A stretch of 37,475 nt of DNA from a virus, in the IMG/VR virus record IMGVR_UViG_3300020183_000224, positions 1 to 37,475 of that record, one strand, 5' to 3'. Both the position numbers and the translations under genes were made by a program. The notes below the pieces were generated by a model. It was not told the origin of the DNA. It ran no database searches and saw nothing but the letters and a program-made list of their open reading frames with translations. Shown here piece by piece: positions 19,292-27,374 of this stretch. The number at the start of each line of letters is the position of its first letter. The stretch's first letter is position 1.

Positions 19292-20223
19292 TGACAAAAC
19301 GATTTCCATATATTGTATTAGCTGTAGCATTTAGTTTAGCCGCAAGTGCTGCATATTATAGCGTGTTTGGACTTAGCAAGTTGTTTTCATCACAAGCCAC
19401 TGCGGTTATTATTCTTGCATCTACATTGGAAATTTCTAAACTTATAACGGCATCATATTTACATCGTTATTGGCAACAAATTTCCCGTTTAATGCGTGTT
19501 TATCTATCTACCGCTGTCATTATATTGATGTTGATTACATCGATGGGCATATATGGATTTTTAGCTGCATCTTATCAAGATACGGCATATCGTTTAGAAA
19601 CTTTAGAAACAAGTGTTACAAACTATGAAATTAAAAAAAATCGATTTCAAACACAATTAAATGCAACAACTCAAGAAAAACAAATTGTTGATAAAAATGT
19701 AACTAAATTAACTAATGCATTGTCTAATAATCAAATTCAATATACAGATCAGAATGGAAATCAAATAATTAAAACAGATGCATCAAATCGCAAAGCATAT
19801 GAAAAACAATTAGATGTTTCTATAAATCGATTACGAGATTTAACTAAACGAGAATCGTCATTGATGGATTCGATTACTGCGATTGAATTAAAAATTACTA
19901 ATCTTCAAACATCATCAACGGTTGCAAAGGAGATTGGCCCTTTAAAATATGTAGCTCGTATAACTAATAAATCAATGGATACTATAGTTAATTGGTTGAT
20001 TATATTGCTAATATTAGTATTTGATCCTTTAGCTATAATATTACTAATATCTGCAAATAAAATATTACATACTAAAGAAATTATCAATGATTCTGATATA
20101 GAAATTACAGCTCCTATAAGCTCGATTGATGAAGAAGTTATTGCAACACCAGAACCTAAGCCACAAATATTGTCATATTGGAATAAAATAAGAAAAGAAC
20201 GTGAAAAAAATTACAAAAAGTAG
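19291..20223 (+). CDS. membrane protein with long coiled coil, 310 aa
   Basis: A 310-residue protein with three hydrophobic helices at about residues 6-30, 36-57 and 69-93, a polar, Gln/Asn/Lys-rich coiled-coil region at about 95-215, and a fourth membrane helix at about 233-256. A charged tail follows. The coiled region would sit on one side of the membrane, held by helices at both ends. Proteins of this shape occur in large T4-like phages without known function. A role in superinfection exclusion, lysis timing or membrane tethering is possible but unsupported. It is coupled by TAATG to the upstream gene and overlaps the downstream zinc-ribbon gene by 23 nt. Confidence 0.7.
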   Translation: MTKRFPYIVLAVAFSLAASAAYYSVFGLSKLFSSQATAVIILASTLEISKLITASYLHRYWQQISRLMRVYLSTAVIILMLITSMGIYGFLAASYQDTAYRLETLETSVTNYEIKKNRFQTQLNATTQEKQIVDKNVTKLTNALSNNQIQYTDQNGNQIIKTDASNRKAYEKQLDVSINRLRDLTKRESSLMDSITAIELKITNLQTSSTVAKEIGPLKYVARITNKSMDTIVNWLIILLILVFDPLAIILLISANKILHTKEIINDSDIEITAPISSIDEEVIATPEPKPQILSYWNKIRKEREKNYKK

Positions 20224-20368
20224 TCCTATACCTAAAGGATTCAAACGGTTACAATGCAAATATTGTGAAGAAATTTGCGAACGAGTCGATGTAAATGCAA
20301 CGGCAATTACATGTTATAAGTGTGTATCTAAACTTGTTAACGGACAACAATTGGAAATACGAAAATAA
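20201..20368 (+). CDS. zinc-ribbon small protein, GTG start, 55 aa
   Basis: A 55-residue frame starting at GTG (no in-frame ATG) and overlapping the preceding gene by 23 nt. It has CKYC at residues 19-22 and CYKC at 38-41, a spaced pair of C-x-x-C knuckles typical of a zinc ribbon. A basic N-terminus suggests nucleic-acid or protein contact. The two matched pairs in so short a frame, and the fit between neighbouring genes, make it likely real. Small zinc ribbons are frequent regulators of transcription in phages, but no target is implied here. Confidence 0.65.
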   Translation: MKKITKSSPIPKGFKRLQCKYCEEICERVDVNATAITCYKCVSKLVNGQQLEIRK

Positions 20369-20379
20369 ATCAATATAAT
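20351..20379 (+). promoter_or_regulatory. sigma70-like promoter
   Basis: TTGGAA (20351-20356), 17 bp, then TATAAT (20374-20379). The -10 ends 5 nt before the ATG at 20385, so any transcript from it would be nearly leaderless or would start translation elsewhere. It overlaps the end of the zinc-ribbon gene. Confidence 0.45.
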
Positions 20380-20384
20380 AAGTT

Positions 20385-21161
20385 ATGTTACAAGCAGAAA
20401 AAATCAAATCAAACTGGGAACGGTATCGCGGATTAGTTAATCGATTCTTTCCTACTCGCAAAAAACAATTAAATAAAATGTATGATGAATTTGAAGATCG
20501 CATAGCAATGATGCCAGCATCTAGTATTGCACATTTTCATAATGCATTTGCTGGAGGATATGTAGATCACGTACTTCGAGTTATTGAATGTGCTGAGAAA
20601 CTTTATGAATCTTGGAATGAGATGGGTGCAGATATGTCTGGTTATACTATTGAAGAACTTCGTTTTGCTGCAATGCACCACGATTTAGGTAAAGTAGGAT
20701 TTCCAGGAGATGGCAATGAAGTATATCAAATAGAAACTTCAGATTGGCATCGAAAAAATCAAAATAAAATGTATCGTCACAATGAAAACATTCCGTTTAC
20801 CATGGTACCGGATCTTTCAATTTGGTTGCTACAAGAATATGACGTTAAACTGTCTTGGACAGAATATCAAGCAATTAAGATTCACGATGGAATGTATGAT
20901 GATGCAAATAAACCATATTTTGTTGCTCGATCAGCTCAAGCTAAATTAAAAACAAATCTTCCTATTATTTTGCATCATGCTGATCATATGGCAGCACAAA
21001 TTGAATTCGAGCGTTGGAGAAATAAAGACAAAGAAACACCCAAACTGGTTTCAGAAAAAAGTAGAGTACAAAAATCAAACGGATTAAAAAATTTAACTGA
21101 GAACAATCCTGATGTAGAACAAGCATTAACGGATATTTTCAAAGCATTTAACGAGGAATAA
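20385..21161 (+). CDS. HD-domain phosphohydrolase
   Basis: A 258-residue protein with the HD metal site pattern: His-62 in GGYVDHVLR, the His-Asp pair at 99-100 in MHHDLGK, HDG at 167-169, and a final Asp-200 in HHADH. These are the ligands expected of HD-superfamily phosphohydrolases, which act on nucleotides, (p)ppGpp or cyclic nucleotides. The C-terminal 50 residues are charged and lack a motif. The order (zinc ribbon, HD, small membrane protein, late sigma factor) recurs in large phages as far as I recall, suggesting a nucleotide or transcription-related role. The substrate cannot be told from the sequence. Confidence 0.82.
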   Translation: MLQAEKIKSNWERYRGLVNRFFPTRKKQLNKMYDEFEDRIAMMPASSIAHFHNAFAGGYVDHVLRVIECAEKLYESWNEMGADMSGYTIEELRFAAMHHDLGKVGFPGDGNEVYQIETSDWHRKNQNKMYRHNENIPFTMVPDLSIWLLQEYDVKLSWTEYQAIKIHDGMYDDANKPYFVARSAQAKLKTNLPIILHHADHMAAQIEFERWRNKDKETPKLVSEKSRVQKSNGLKNLTENNPDVEQALTDIFKAFNEE

Positions 21162-21162
21162 T

Positions 21163-21477
21163 ATGTTATTTTTTATTATAACAACAACGATACTATTAGG
21201 TACTAGTACGTATTTAGGATATCGAGTTTGGTTTCTTGCAGGAGCAGTTGCTGACTTACAGGAACAAGACGAAGAAACTGTTGAATACATTTCTTTATTA
21301 GAATCATCAAATACATATATGTACGATCAAATAAAAAAATCATACATGGCCATGCAAGAAATAGATCGTTCAGGTGCATTCGAATCTGAAGATGAAACGG
21401 GAACTACATTTCGATTATTAAAAGAAGTTATAACAGAATTAAAGGAACAATTCGATGCCGAAACCGAAGAAAAATAG
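21163..21477 (+). CDS. small membrane-anchored coiled-coil protein, 104 aa
   Basis: A 104-residue protein with an N-terminal membrane helix (about residues 2-30) and a long acidic helical region after it (VADLQEQDEETVEYISLLESS and onward), ending in Glu-rich sequence. The start is 1 nt after the HD gene, and the last 23 nt overlap the sigma-factor gene, whose AAGGAAC ribosome binding site lies within this frame. The topology resembles small spanin-like or tethering proteins, but no lipobox or lysis neighbour supports a spanin. Function unknown. Confidence 0.65.
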   Translation: MLFFIITTTILLGTSTYLGYRVWFLAGAVADLQEQDEETVEYISLLESSNTYMYDQIKKSYMAMQEIDRSGAFESEDETGTTFRLLKEVITELKEQFDAETEEK

Positions 21478-22150
21478 ATCTTATTTTACTAAAATAACGG
21501 ATCTAGCAATTGCTGCATACAATAAAAGTGAAGATATTGCATCGAGGGAAAAAATATATCGTAGATTTATTTATCCAGCATTTATGAAACTTACAGAGAA
21601 TATTATTAACAAAGTTAAACCAGATTATATTGATTCTACGTTTCAAGATTTACAAACCGATTTAGTTACATATTTAACTGCTCGTTTAGATAAATTTAAT
21701 CCAAATGCCGGTAAAGCATATTCATATTATACTAGAACATCGTTCAACTATTTGATTGCTGAAAATCAAAAAGGTTATTCGAAAATAAAATCAGATACAT
21801 TAGAAATTAACATTGACGAACAACGCAATGTTATAACTGAAATTCATAATAATGAAATGCGAGAAACGTTACGTGAGTTTATGGATGCATATATTCAATA
21901 TTGTTATGATCATTTAAATTATATTTTTTCAAATTCAATTGACATTCATGTAGCTGATTCAGTATTACATATATTTGAAACACGAGAAGATATTGATAAC
22001 TTTAATAAAAAAGCTTTATACATTTTAATTCGAGAACGTACCGGATTGGAAACTACGAATATTACGCGCGTTATTAAAACATTAAAATTAATCTATGAAA
22101 TCAAGTTTCGAGAATATGAACAAACAGATTTTATAAAATTGCCTTTTTAA
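21455..22150 (+). CDS. gp55: late-transcription sigma factor, gp55-like
   Basis: A 231-residue sigma-like protein. The segment FQDLQTDLVTYL followed by RLDKFNPNAGKAYSYYTRTSF and NYLIAENQKGYSK (residues about 62-112) corresponds to sigma region 2, where core binding and -10 recognition occur. The basic N-terminus and later helices complete a gp55-sized protein (T4 gp55 is 185 aa). Like T4 gp55 it has no obvious region 4, so it would not read a -35 element. Its start overlaps the upstream gene by 23 nt. A TATTTAT motif starts right after its stop codon and opens the structural operon. It is the likely switch to late expression, directing host core polymerase to that motif class. Confidence 0.8.
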   Translation: MPKPKKNRSYFTKITDLAIAAYNKSEDIASREKIYRRFIYPAFMKLTENIINKVKPDYIDSTFQDLQTDLVTYLTARLDKFNPNAGKAYSYYTRTSFNYLIAENQKGYSKIKSDTLEINIDEQRNVITEIHNNEMRETLREFMDAYIQYCYDHLNYIFSNSIDIHVADSVLHIFETREDIDNFNKKALYILIRERTGLETTNITRVIKTLKLIYEIKFREYEQTDFIKLPF

Positions 22151-22157
22151 TATTTAT
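22151..22157 (+). promoter_or_regulatory. putative late promoter motif TATTTAT
   Basis: TATTTATTTTAAAGGG begins one base after the stop of the sigma-factor gene and 17 nt before the ATG at 22175. It heads the baseplate gene run. Confidence 0.5.
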
Positions 22158-22174
22158 TTTAAAGGGTTTTATGT

Positions 22175-22615
22175 ATGGACAAAAATGATGAACTTTTTAA
22201 AGGAACTACATTTGCCGATTTAATGTCCGATGTATATCATAATTCTAAAAAGAAAGATAGACAAATTAATCAATTAATCGCACAATTACAACCTTTAATA
22301 AAAAATGCGTCTGATGCTACTATCATTGTTCCTTTGATCAAAGAATATTTAGATGTTGCAGTTAAAAATGATGATCATTTAGTAAAATTAACTGCAATTG
22401 TACAGCGATATATATCTACCAAACAAACAATATCAGGTGCGGATAGTTTATTAAGTGATGACGAAAAACAACAATTACTTCGAGTTGCTGAACAAACATT
22501 GTCTTCGGAGCTAACCGATGAATTAGATTCAATTGAACAAGAATCTGCTGCTTTAAAACAACGAATTGAAAATTCAATGTCTAAAACAAAAAAGGATGTA
22601 GATGAGCAATCGTAG
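22175..22615 (+). CDS. unknown protein at the head of the baseplate operon, 146 aa
   Basis: A 146-residue, acidic, all-helical protein (TTFADLMSDVYHNSKKKD, IIVPLIKEYLDVAVKNDDHL, EQESAALKQRIENS). Similar-looking proteins recur next to structural genes in large marine phages, but I cannot name a function. AAAGGG precedes the ATG, and the gene overlaps the hub gene by 14 nt, which implies coupled synthesis. A chaperone or small packaging factor is possible. Confidence 0.65.
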   Translation: MDKNDELFKGTTFADLMSDVYHNSKKKDRQINQLIAQLQPLIKNASDATIIVPLIKEYLDVAVKNDDHLVKLTAIVQRYISTKQTISGADSLLSDDEKQQLLRVAEQTLSSELTDELDSIEQESAALKQRIENSMSKTKKDVDEQS

Positions 22616-23642
22616 AATTGAATGGGATGTTGCTGAAGTAATTGAATATGACTATACATACAGCTATATTCCCAATGATCAATCTAATTCTACGGTAGAT
22701 AGATTATTTCAACTTAAAGTTAGATCGTGTAGTACATATTTTAATGATAAACTAATCTACGCAAAGCCATCTAATATAAACATGAAACAAATTCCATTAG
22801 TTGGTGAATTTGTTTTGATTTATAAAACATTTAATCAACAAGCAACGACCAATCGTTGGCGTGAAGGTTGGTACTATGTATCATCAATTGACATTCAATC
22901 ATCAATCAATCATAACATGTTGCCAGGATTATCTGATGGTGCTCGTCAAAATGATATCGATGAAACGAAACCAGGAAAAACATTTACACAAAAAGCAATA
23001 TCTCCATTACAACCATATGAAGGAGATTTTCTAATTGAAGGTCGTTGGGGAAATAGTATACGTTTTGGTAATACTATATCAACATCATATCCAGACGGAT
23101 ATTATTATAAATCGCCATCGTGGTTTACGCCTGGAGGTAATCAAACTGATATATTGAAGTCTGATCCAATCATTATTATATCAAATGGTCGTATTAATAA
23201 ATCTGGCCGCGAATTCGTTGTAGAAGATTTAGAAACTGATGCATCGTCATTATATTTAACTAGTACTCAACAATTGGATACATTGACATTATCTAAAGAT
23301 TTAACGGTTCATAATAATTCATTTGTAGGCTCGCAATTTGTAGGAGTAGCAGATCGCGTTATACTTCGAGCTAAACAGGATGTTGCTGTTATAGATTCGG
23401 AAGAAGGTATCGTTTTAAATACGCCTAATGAAATCTATATAGGTGGAGAAGATGCATCTGAACCGTTATCACACGGATTGGTATTGCAAAGAATAATACA
23501 ACTAATAGTTCAAGCTATTGGTGCTGGATCTACTGGTCCGGGAGGAGCTCCGTGTGTTACAAATGCATCGGCATCATTAGGACAAATATCTGATCTATTA
23601 CCAAATTTAAATAGTACAAAATATAAAATAACAAAGACTTAG
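22602..23642 (+). CDS. baseplate hub or central spike protein, gp5-like
   Basis: A 346-residue protein with an OB-fold-like opening (PLVGEFVLIYKTF around residues 65-77). YEGDFLIEGRWGNSIRFGN follows near 138-156, a signature seen in baseplate spike proteins of the gp5/VgrG group. A repeating beta region (VILRAKQDVAVIDSEEGIVL then NTPNEIYIGG, about 248-280) could begin the triple-stranded spike helix. It lacks the lysozyme domain that T4 gp5 carries, so cell-wall cutting would depend on another protein such as the product at 4796. It precedes gp25 and gp6 homologues, the expected order for a baseplate cluster. Confidence 0.7.
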   Translation: MSNRRIEWDVAEVIEYDYTYSYIPNDQSNSTVDRLFQLKVRSCSTYFNDKLIYAKPSNINMKQIPLVGEFVLIYKTFNQQATTNRWREGWYYVSSIDIQSSINHNMLPGLSDGARQNDIDETKPGKTFTQKAISPLQPYEGDFLIEGRWGNSIRFGNTISTSYPDGYYYKSPSWFTPGGNQTDILKSDPIIIISNGRINKSGREFVVEDLETDASSLYLTSTQQLDTLTLSKDLTVHNNSFVGSQFVGVADRVILRAKQDVAVIDSEEGIVLNTPNEIYIGGEDASEPLSHGLVLQRIIQLIVQAIGAGSTGPGGAPCVTNASASLGQISDLLPNLNSTKYKITKT

Positions 23643-23643
23643 T

Positions 23644-24456
23644 ATGGCAGTAGCATTTCCTTTTGATCAACTTACTAATAAACCAGGTGCTGCTATTAAT
23701 AAAATACAAACGGCACTAAATAAAGTTATTGATAAATTAAACCAAAAAGTTGCAGAAGCAATTAGTAAATCAAACATATTACCTAAAACAATTTCATGTA
23801 ATGATCCTAGGATCAATGAACTTAAACAAATTTTAGATCAAATACAAAGATACATCGCCCAAATTCAAAATATTTTACGTATTTTAAATATTATCATACC
23901 TATTCTAACAATTGCTGCTCAAATTGCGTCCGTACTTATTAATGCACAGTTAGCAAATCCGGTTCCATCGCCACCGGTAACAGGCCAAACCATTGCTGTA
24001 CAAAATGAATTAGTTGCAAATATTGCAAAAGCATTAACTCAAGCGTCTGTTATTTTAGTTATCGTTAACGGGGCGGTATCAGTAGCTTCGGGATTAATTG
24101 CAAATGTAATTAATGTAATATCATCGATTTGTAATAATGAAATATTTGCAGTTAATCAAGATACACAAAATGCAATTGATGGTATTGTTGTAACAGAATC
24201 AGAATTTTACCAATTGATTAATGTAACGCAGGAAGATATTGATTTGCGCAAAGATTTACTTATACAGTTACAACAAGAACAACGATCGTTATTAGATTTA
24301 CTAGAAGCTCCTAGTCAAGTTATTATTGGCACCAATGCCCAAACGCCGCAATCTAATCAAGGCAAACAGGGAGATTATTTTATAAATCAAACTACGAAAA
24401 CCATATATGGGCCGAAAATTTCAGATACAGAATGGCCGCAGGGCATAAATTACTAA
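23644..24456 (+). CDS. hydrophobic helical virion protein, 270 aa
   Basis: A 270-residue protein with two long hydrophobic stretches (ILRILNIIIPILTIAAQIAS, about 78-97, and AKALTQASVILVIVNGAVSV, about 130-150). Amphipathic helices flank them, and the C-terminal segment GKQGDYFINQTTKTIYGPK is of the type found at the ends of many phage fibre and baseplate proteins. The position between spike and gp25 genes points to a baseplate or tail-tube-lumen role, for example a membrane-inserting or tape-like protein. The family is not recognised. It begins 1 nt after the upstream stop. Confidence 0.65.
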   Translation: MAVAFPFDQLTNKPGAAINKIQTALNKVIDKLNQKVAEAISKSNILPKTISCNDPRINELKQILDQIQRYIAQIQNILRILNIIIPILTIAAQIASVLINAQLANPVPSPPVTGQTIAVQNELVANIAKALTQASVILVIVNGAVSVASGLIANVINVISSICNNEIFAVNQDTQNAIDGIVVTESEFYQLINVTQEDIDLRKDLLIQLQQEQRSLLDLLEAPSQVIIGTNAQTPQSNQGKQGDYFINQTTKTIYGPKISDTEWPQGINY

Positions 24457-24462
24457 ACCTAA

Positions 24463-24469
24463 TATTTAT
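24463..24469 (+). promoter_or_regulatory. putative late promoter motif TATTTAT
   Basis: AATATTTATATAAAA, 14 nt before the ATG at 24484. The same 15 bases occur at 7469-7483, and a near copy lies at 35961-35975. Confidence 0.5.
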
Positions 24470-24483
24470 ATAAAAGTATTCAT

Positions 24484-24993
24484 ATGGATTCAAAAACATT
24501 AATAAAAGCACTTAAAATTGCCGTACGAGAGGTTATACAAGAAGAATTAACTGAAATTCTTCGCGAAGGTTTACAATCTACAATTACAGAAATGACACAA
24601 CCTAAAAAACAGGTTAACGTAGATCCAAATAAAACGATTCGCGTTGAACCTAGGGTAGTCAGCGAATCAGGAAAAAAACAAAAAGTACAGTTTAATGATA
24701 ATAAATGGGCATCTATTCTAAATGAAACTGATTCTTTAATTGAACAACAACCATTAGCCATGAATAGTTTTCGAGATTTAATGAATGAAGAAATTGAAGA
24801 AATTCGCATGACATCGCGCGATGCTGTTAATTTTGGTACTAATAGACAAATCATAAATCAATCTAATACACCATCAGTTATGGAAGATCCCGAAGATGGA
24901 AAAATTTATGATGTTGCTCCAGAAATACAACAAGCATTAACTCGAGATTATTCTGCTTTAATGAAAGCAATTGATCGTAAAAAAGGAAAATAA
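24484..24993 (+). CDS. unknown virion protein, 169 aa
   Basis: A 169-residue protein with a long charged N-terminal helix (ALKIAVREVIQEELTEILREG) that contains LTE and LRE followed by Gly. It could be a protease-cut leader, but it is longer and less basic than those upstream. The rest is hydrophilic, with ADAVNFG-like and DPEDGKIYDVAPEIQQAL segments. It lies 2 nt before the gp25 gene. In the baseplate cluster it may be a wedge component or connector protein; identity unknown. Confidence 0.65.
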   Translation: MDSKTLIKALKIAVREVIQEELTEILREGLQSTITEMTQPKKQVNVDPNKTIRVEPRVVSESGKKQKVQFNDNKWASILNETDSLIEQQPLAMNSFRDLMNEEIEEIRMTSRDAVNFGTNRQIINQSNTPSVMEDPEDGKIYDVAPEIQQALTRDYSALMKAIDRKKGK

Positions 24994-24995
24994 TA

Positions 24996-25454
24996 ATGCC
25001 ATATCAAATCGTTACCGCAGCACGTGTTATTAGAACTTCGAATATTTCTACACTAGGAATTCAATTGGGCGGTGCAAATAATGATACTGTAATATTTGAT
25101 TCTACATATACTAGCATCGAACAAGAATTTGCTAAATTAAAAACGCTATTATTAACGCGTAAAGGCGAACGAATAATGGTGCCAACATTTGGCACTGATT
25201 TATTAAAAATTATATTTCAACCTAATACGGAATTTATACAACAAGATATAGTAAAATATATTCAAGAGCCTGTTGAATTTTGGTTACCAGAAATTAATTT
25301 AATTGATATTAAAGTAACAACAGCTGAAGATGACCCTAATTTACTACACGACGTTGTAGTTTTAATAACATTCTCAGCCGAATACGATAATGATGGCGAA
25401 AAAACATTATCATTAGGTGTTAATCAAAATGGCACATTAACAATAACACCTTAA
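24996..25454 (+). CDS. gp25: baseplate wedge protein gp25-like
   Basis: A 152-residue member of the gp25/GPW family, which links the baseplate wedge to the sheath. The signature runs from LLTRKGERIMVPTFGTDL (about 51-68) through IFQPNTEFIQQDIVKYIQEPV to FWLPEINLIDIKV, matching the conserved TxxGERxxxPxFGxxL, helix and W-PR/PE strand pattern. Length is typical (T4 gp25 is 132 aa). An N-terminal extension of about 25 residues precedes the core. The next gene is the gp6 homologue, the same order as in T4. Confidence 0.88.
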   Translation: MPYQIVTAARVIRTSNISTLGIQLGGANNDTVIFDSTYTSIEQEFAKLKTLLLTRKGERIMVPTFGTDLLKIIFQPNTEFIQQDIVKYIQEPVEFWLPEINLIDIKVTTAEDDPNLLHDVVVLITFSAEYDNDGEKTLSLGVNQNGTLTITP

Positions 25455-25462
25455 GGACAAAC

Positions 25463-27343
25463 ATGGAAACAAAAAAAGACATTTCATATTTAGGTAAAGA
25501 TTTTAATCAATTTCGAAAAAATTTAATCGATTTTGCACAGCAATATTTTCCTACATCATATACTGATTTTAATCAATCTGCTCCAGGCTCATTGTTTTTA
25601 GAAATGTCGGCATATGTTGGCGATGTTTTATCTTATTATATGGATGCAAATTTGCGAGAATCGTTGTTAGATCAAGCAACGGAACGTACTAATATTTTTG
25701 ATATTGCAAAAAATTTAGGATATCAACCTAAGAACGTTGTTCCTGCATATGTATTATTAGATGTATATCAATTATTACCTTCTATAGGTTCTGGTGCAAA
25801 CGTACGACCAGATTTTGACTATGCAGTTACAATTAAACCTGGGATGCGAGTACAATCAACTTCGGGTACGAGCGTATTTAGAACGTTAGATTCAATTGAC
25901 TTTGCATTTTCTTCTTCATATGACACAACGGAAATAACGATATATGAATCAGATCCAACTACAAAATTACCTACTTATTATTTGTTAAAAAAACAAGCCA
26001 TGGCAGTTTCGGGAGATATTAGAACGGCTGCATTTACGTTTACTAATCCAGTTGCATATGATAAAGTAGTATTACCTGAATCTAATATAATTGATATTAT
26101 TTCTGTTACTGAAACTGACGGAGACAATTGGTATGAAGTTCCATATTTGGCTCAAGATACCATATTTGAAGAAGTTCCGAATTTATTAGAAAATGATCCA
26201 GAATTATCTCCGTATAGATCATCGGCGCCAAATTTATTAAAATTGAAAAAAACTGCAAAACGATTTGTTACTAGATTACGCAGCGATAATCGTTTAGAAT
26301 TACAATTTGGATCTGGAATTTCTGACAATAACGATGAGGAAATTATCCCTAATCCGTCAAACGTAGGAAATGGATTAGCATCTTTACATAAAAATGTCGA
26401 TGTAAATATTGATCCATCAAATTTTTTATATACAAAAACGTATGGACAATCACCAGCAAATACAACATTAACAGTTACGTATACTGTCGGAAATGGTATT
26501 GTAGATAATGTGCCAGCCGGCGTATTAACTAATTTAGTTTTTATAGAATATTCAGATGATATCAATTCGAGTGTAAATGCTGCTACTAATGCCTTTATAA
26601 AATCAACAATTGCAGTGTCAAATACTAATCCAGCTACTGGTGCAAAAACTGCAGATACATTAGAAGATATAAAAAATAATGCATTAGCTAACTTTGCAAC
26701 TCAAAATCGTTTAGTAACGAGAGATGATTATATTATACGATGTTATTCGATGCCATCAAAATTTGGTAGTGTTGCAAAAGCATATATTGTACCAGATGAT
26801 CAATTATCACAACAAGAATTTGAACAATCTAGAATTGCTAATCCATTAGCAATGAATTTATATACGTTAGGATTTAATCAGGAAAAACAACTTACCGCAC
26901 TTAATCAAGCTGTTAAAGAAAACTTAAAGAATTATTTAAATCATTATAGAATATTAACTGATGCAATCAATATTAAAGATGCTTTTATAATTAATATAGG
27001 CGTACAATTTGAAATATCTGTACTATCTAATTATAATAGCAACGAAGTTTTATTAAAATGTATTGAAGCGGTAAAAACTTATTTCAATATAGATCGATGG
27101 CAAATAAATCAACCTATCATGAAATCAGATGTTACCAATTTATTAGGAAACGTGAAAGGCGTACAATCGGTAGTAAATGTAACATTTAATAATTTATATG
27201 ATACTGCTTTAAATTATTCTGGCAATGTGTATGATTTAGCATCTGCTACAAAAAATGGAATTATATATCCTTCTTTAGATCCTAGTATCTTTGAAGTTAA
27301 GTTTCCAAACAAAGACATAAAAGGTCGCGTAATAAATTATTGA
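25463..27343 (+). CDS. gp6: baseplate wedge protein gp6-like (baseplate J family)
   Basis: A 626-residue protein matching gp6/J. The N-terminus DFNQFRKNLIDFAQQYFPT followed by SAPGSLFLEMSAYVGDVLSYYMD (about 13-60) is the typical first domain. A segment near TRDDYIIRCYSMPS (about 418-432) corresponds to the conserved V-T-x-x-D-Y part, and the C-terminal half (IKDAFIINIGVQFEIS and onward) to the repeat that forms the inner baseplate ring. Length is close to T4 gp6 (660 aa). AAGGAC before the ATG is a fair ribosome binding site. It forms the iris-like ring around the hub with gp25. Confidence 0.9.
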   Translation: METKKDISYLGKDFNQFRKNLIDFAQQYFPTSYTDFNQSAPGSLFLEMSAYVGDVLSYYMDANLRESLLDQATERTNIFDIAKNLGYQPKNVVPAYVLLDVYQLLPSIGSGANVRPDFDYAVTIKPGMRVQSTSGTSVFRTLDSIDFAFSSSYDTTEITIYESDPTTKLPTYYLLKKQAMAVSGDIRTAAFTFTNPVAYDKVVLPESNIIDIISVTETDGDNWYEVPYLAQDTIFEEVPNLLENDPELSPYRSSAPNLLKLKKTAKRFVTRLRSDNRLELQFGSGISDNNDEEIIPNPSNVGNGLASLHKNVDVNIDPSNFLYTKTYGQSPANTTLTVTYTVGNGIVDNVPAGVLTNLVFIEYSDDINSSVNAATNAFIKSTIAVSNTNPATGAKTADTLEDIKNNALANFATQNRLVTRDDYIIRCYSMPSKFGSVAKAYIVPDDQLSQQEFEQSRIANPLAMNLYTLGFNQEKQLTALNQAVKENLKNYLNHYRILTDAINIKDAFIINIGVQFEISVLSNYNSNEVLLKCIEAVKTYFNIDRWQINQPIMKSDVTNLLGNVKGVQSVVNVTFNNLYDTALNYSGNVYDLASATKNGIIYPSLDPSIFEVKFPNKDIKGRVINY

Positions 27344-27348
27344 TTCCA

Positions 27349-27355
27349 TATTTAT
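27349..27355 (+). promoter_or_regulatory. putative late promoter motif TATTTAT
   Basis: ATATTTATACAAAAAGG, 19 nt before the ATG of the long fibre gene at 27375. Confidence 0.5.
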
Positions 27356-27374
27356 ACAAAAAGGATCCTTTATC

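Noticed and set aside
24480-24854. Leftward 124-codon frame opposite the gene at 24484
   Set aside because: No promoter or ribosome binding site, and composition typical of an antisense shadow.
26152-26565. Leftward 137-codon frame inside the gp6 gene
   Set aside because: Antisense of a confidently identified gene, with no supporting signals.
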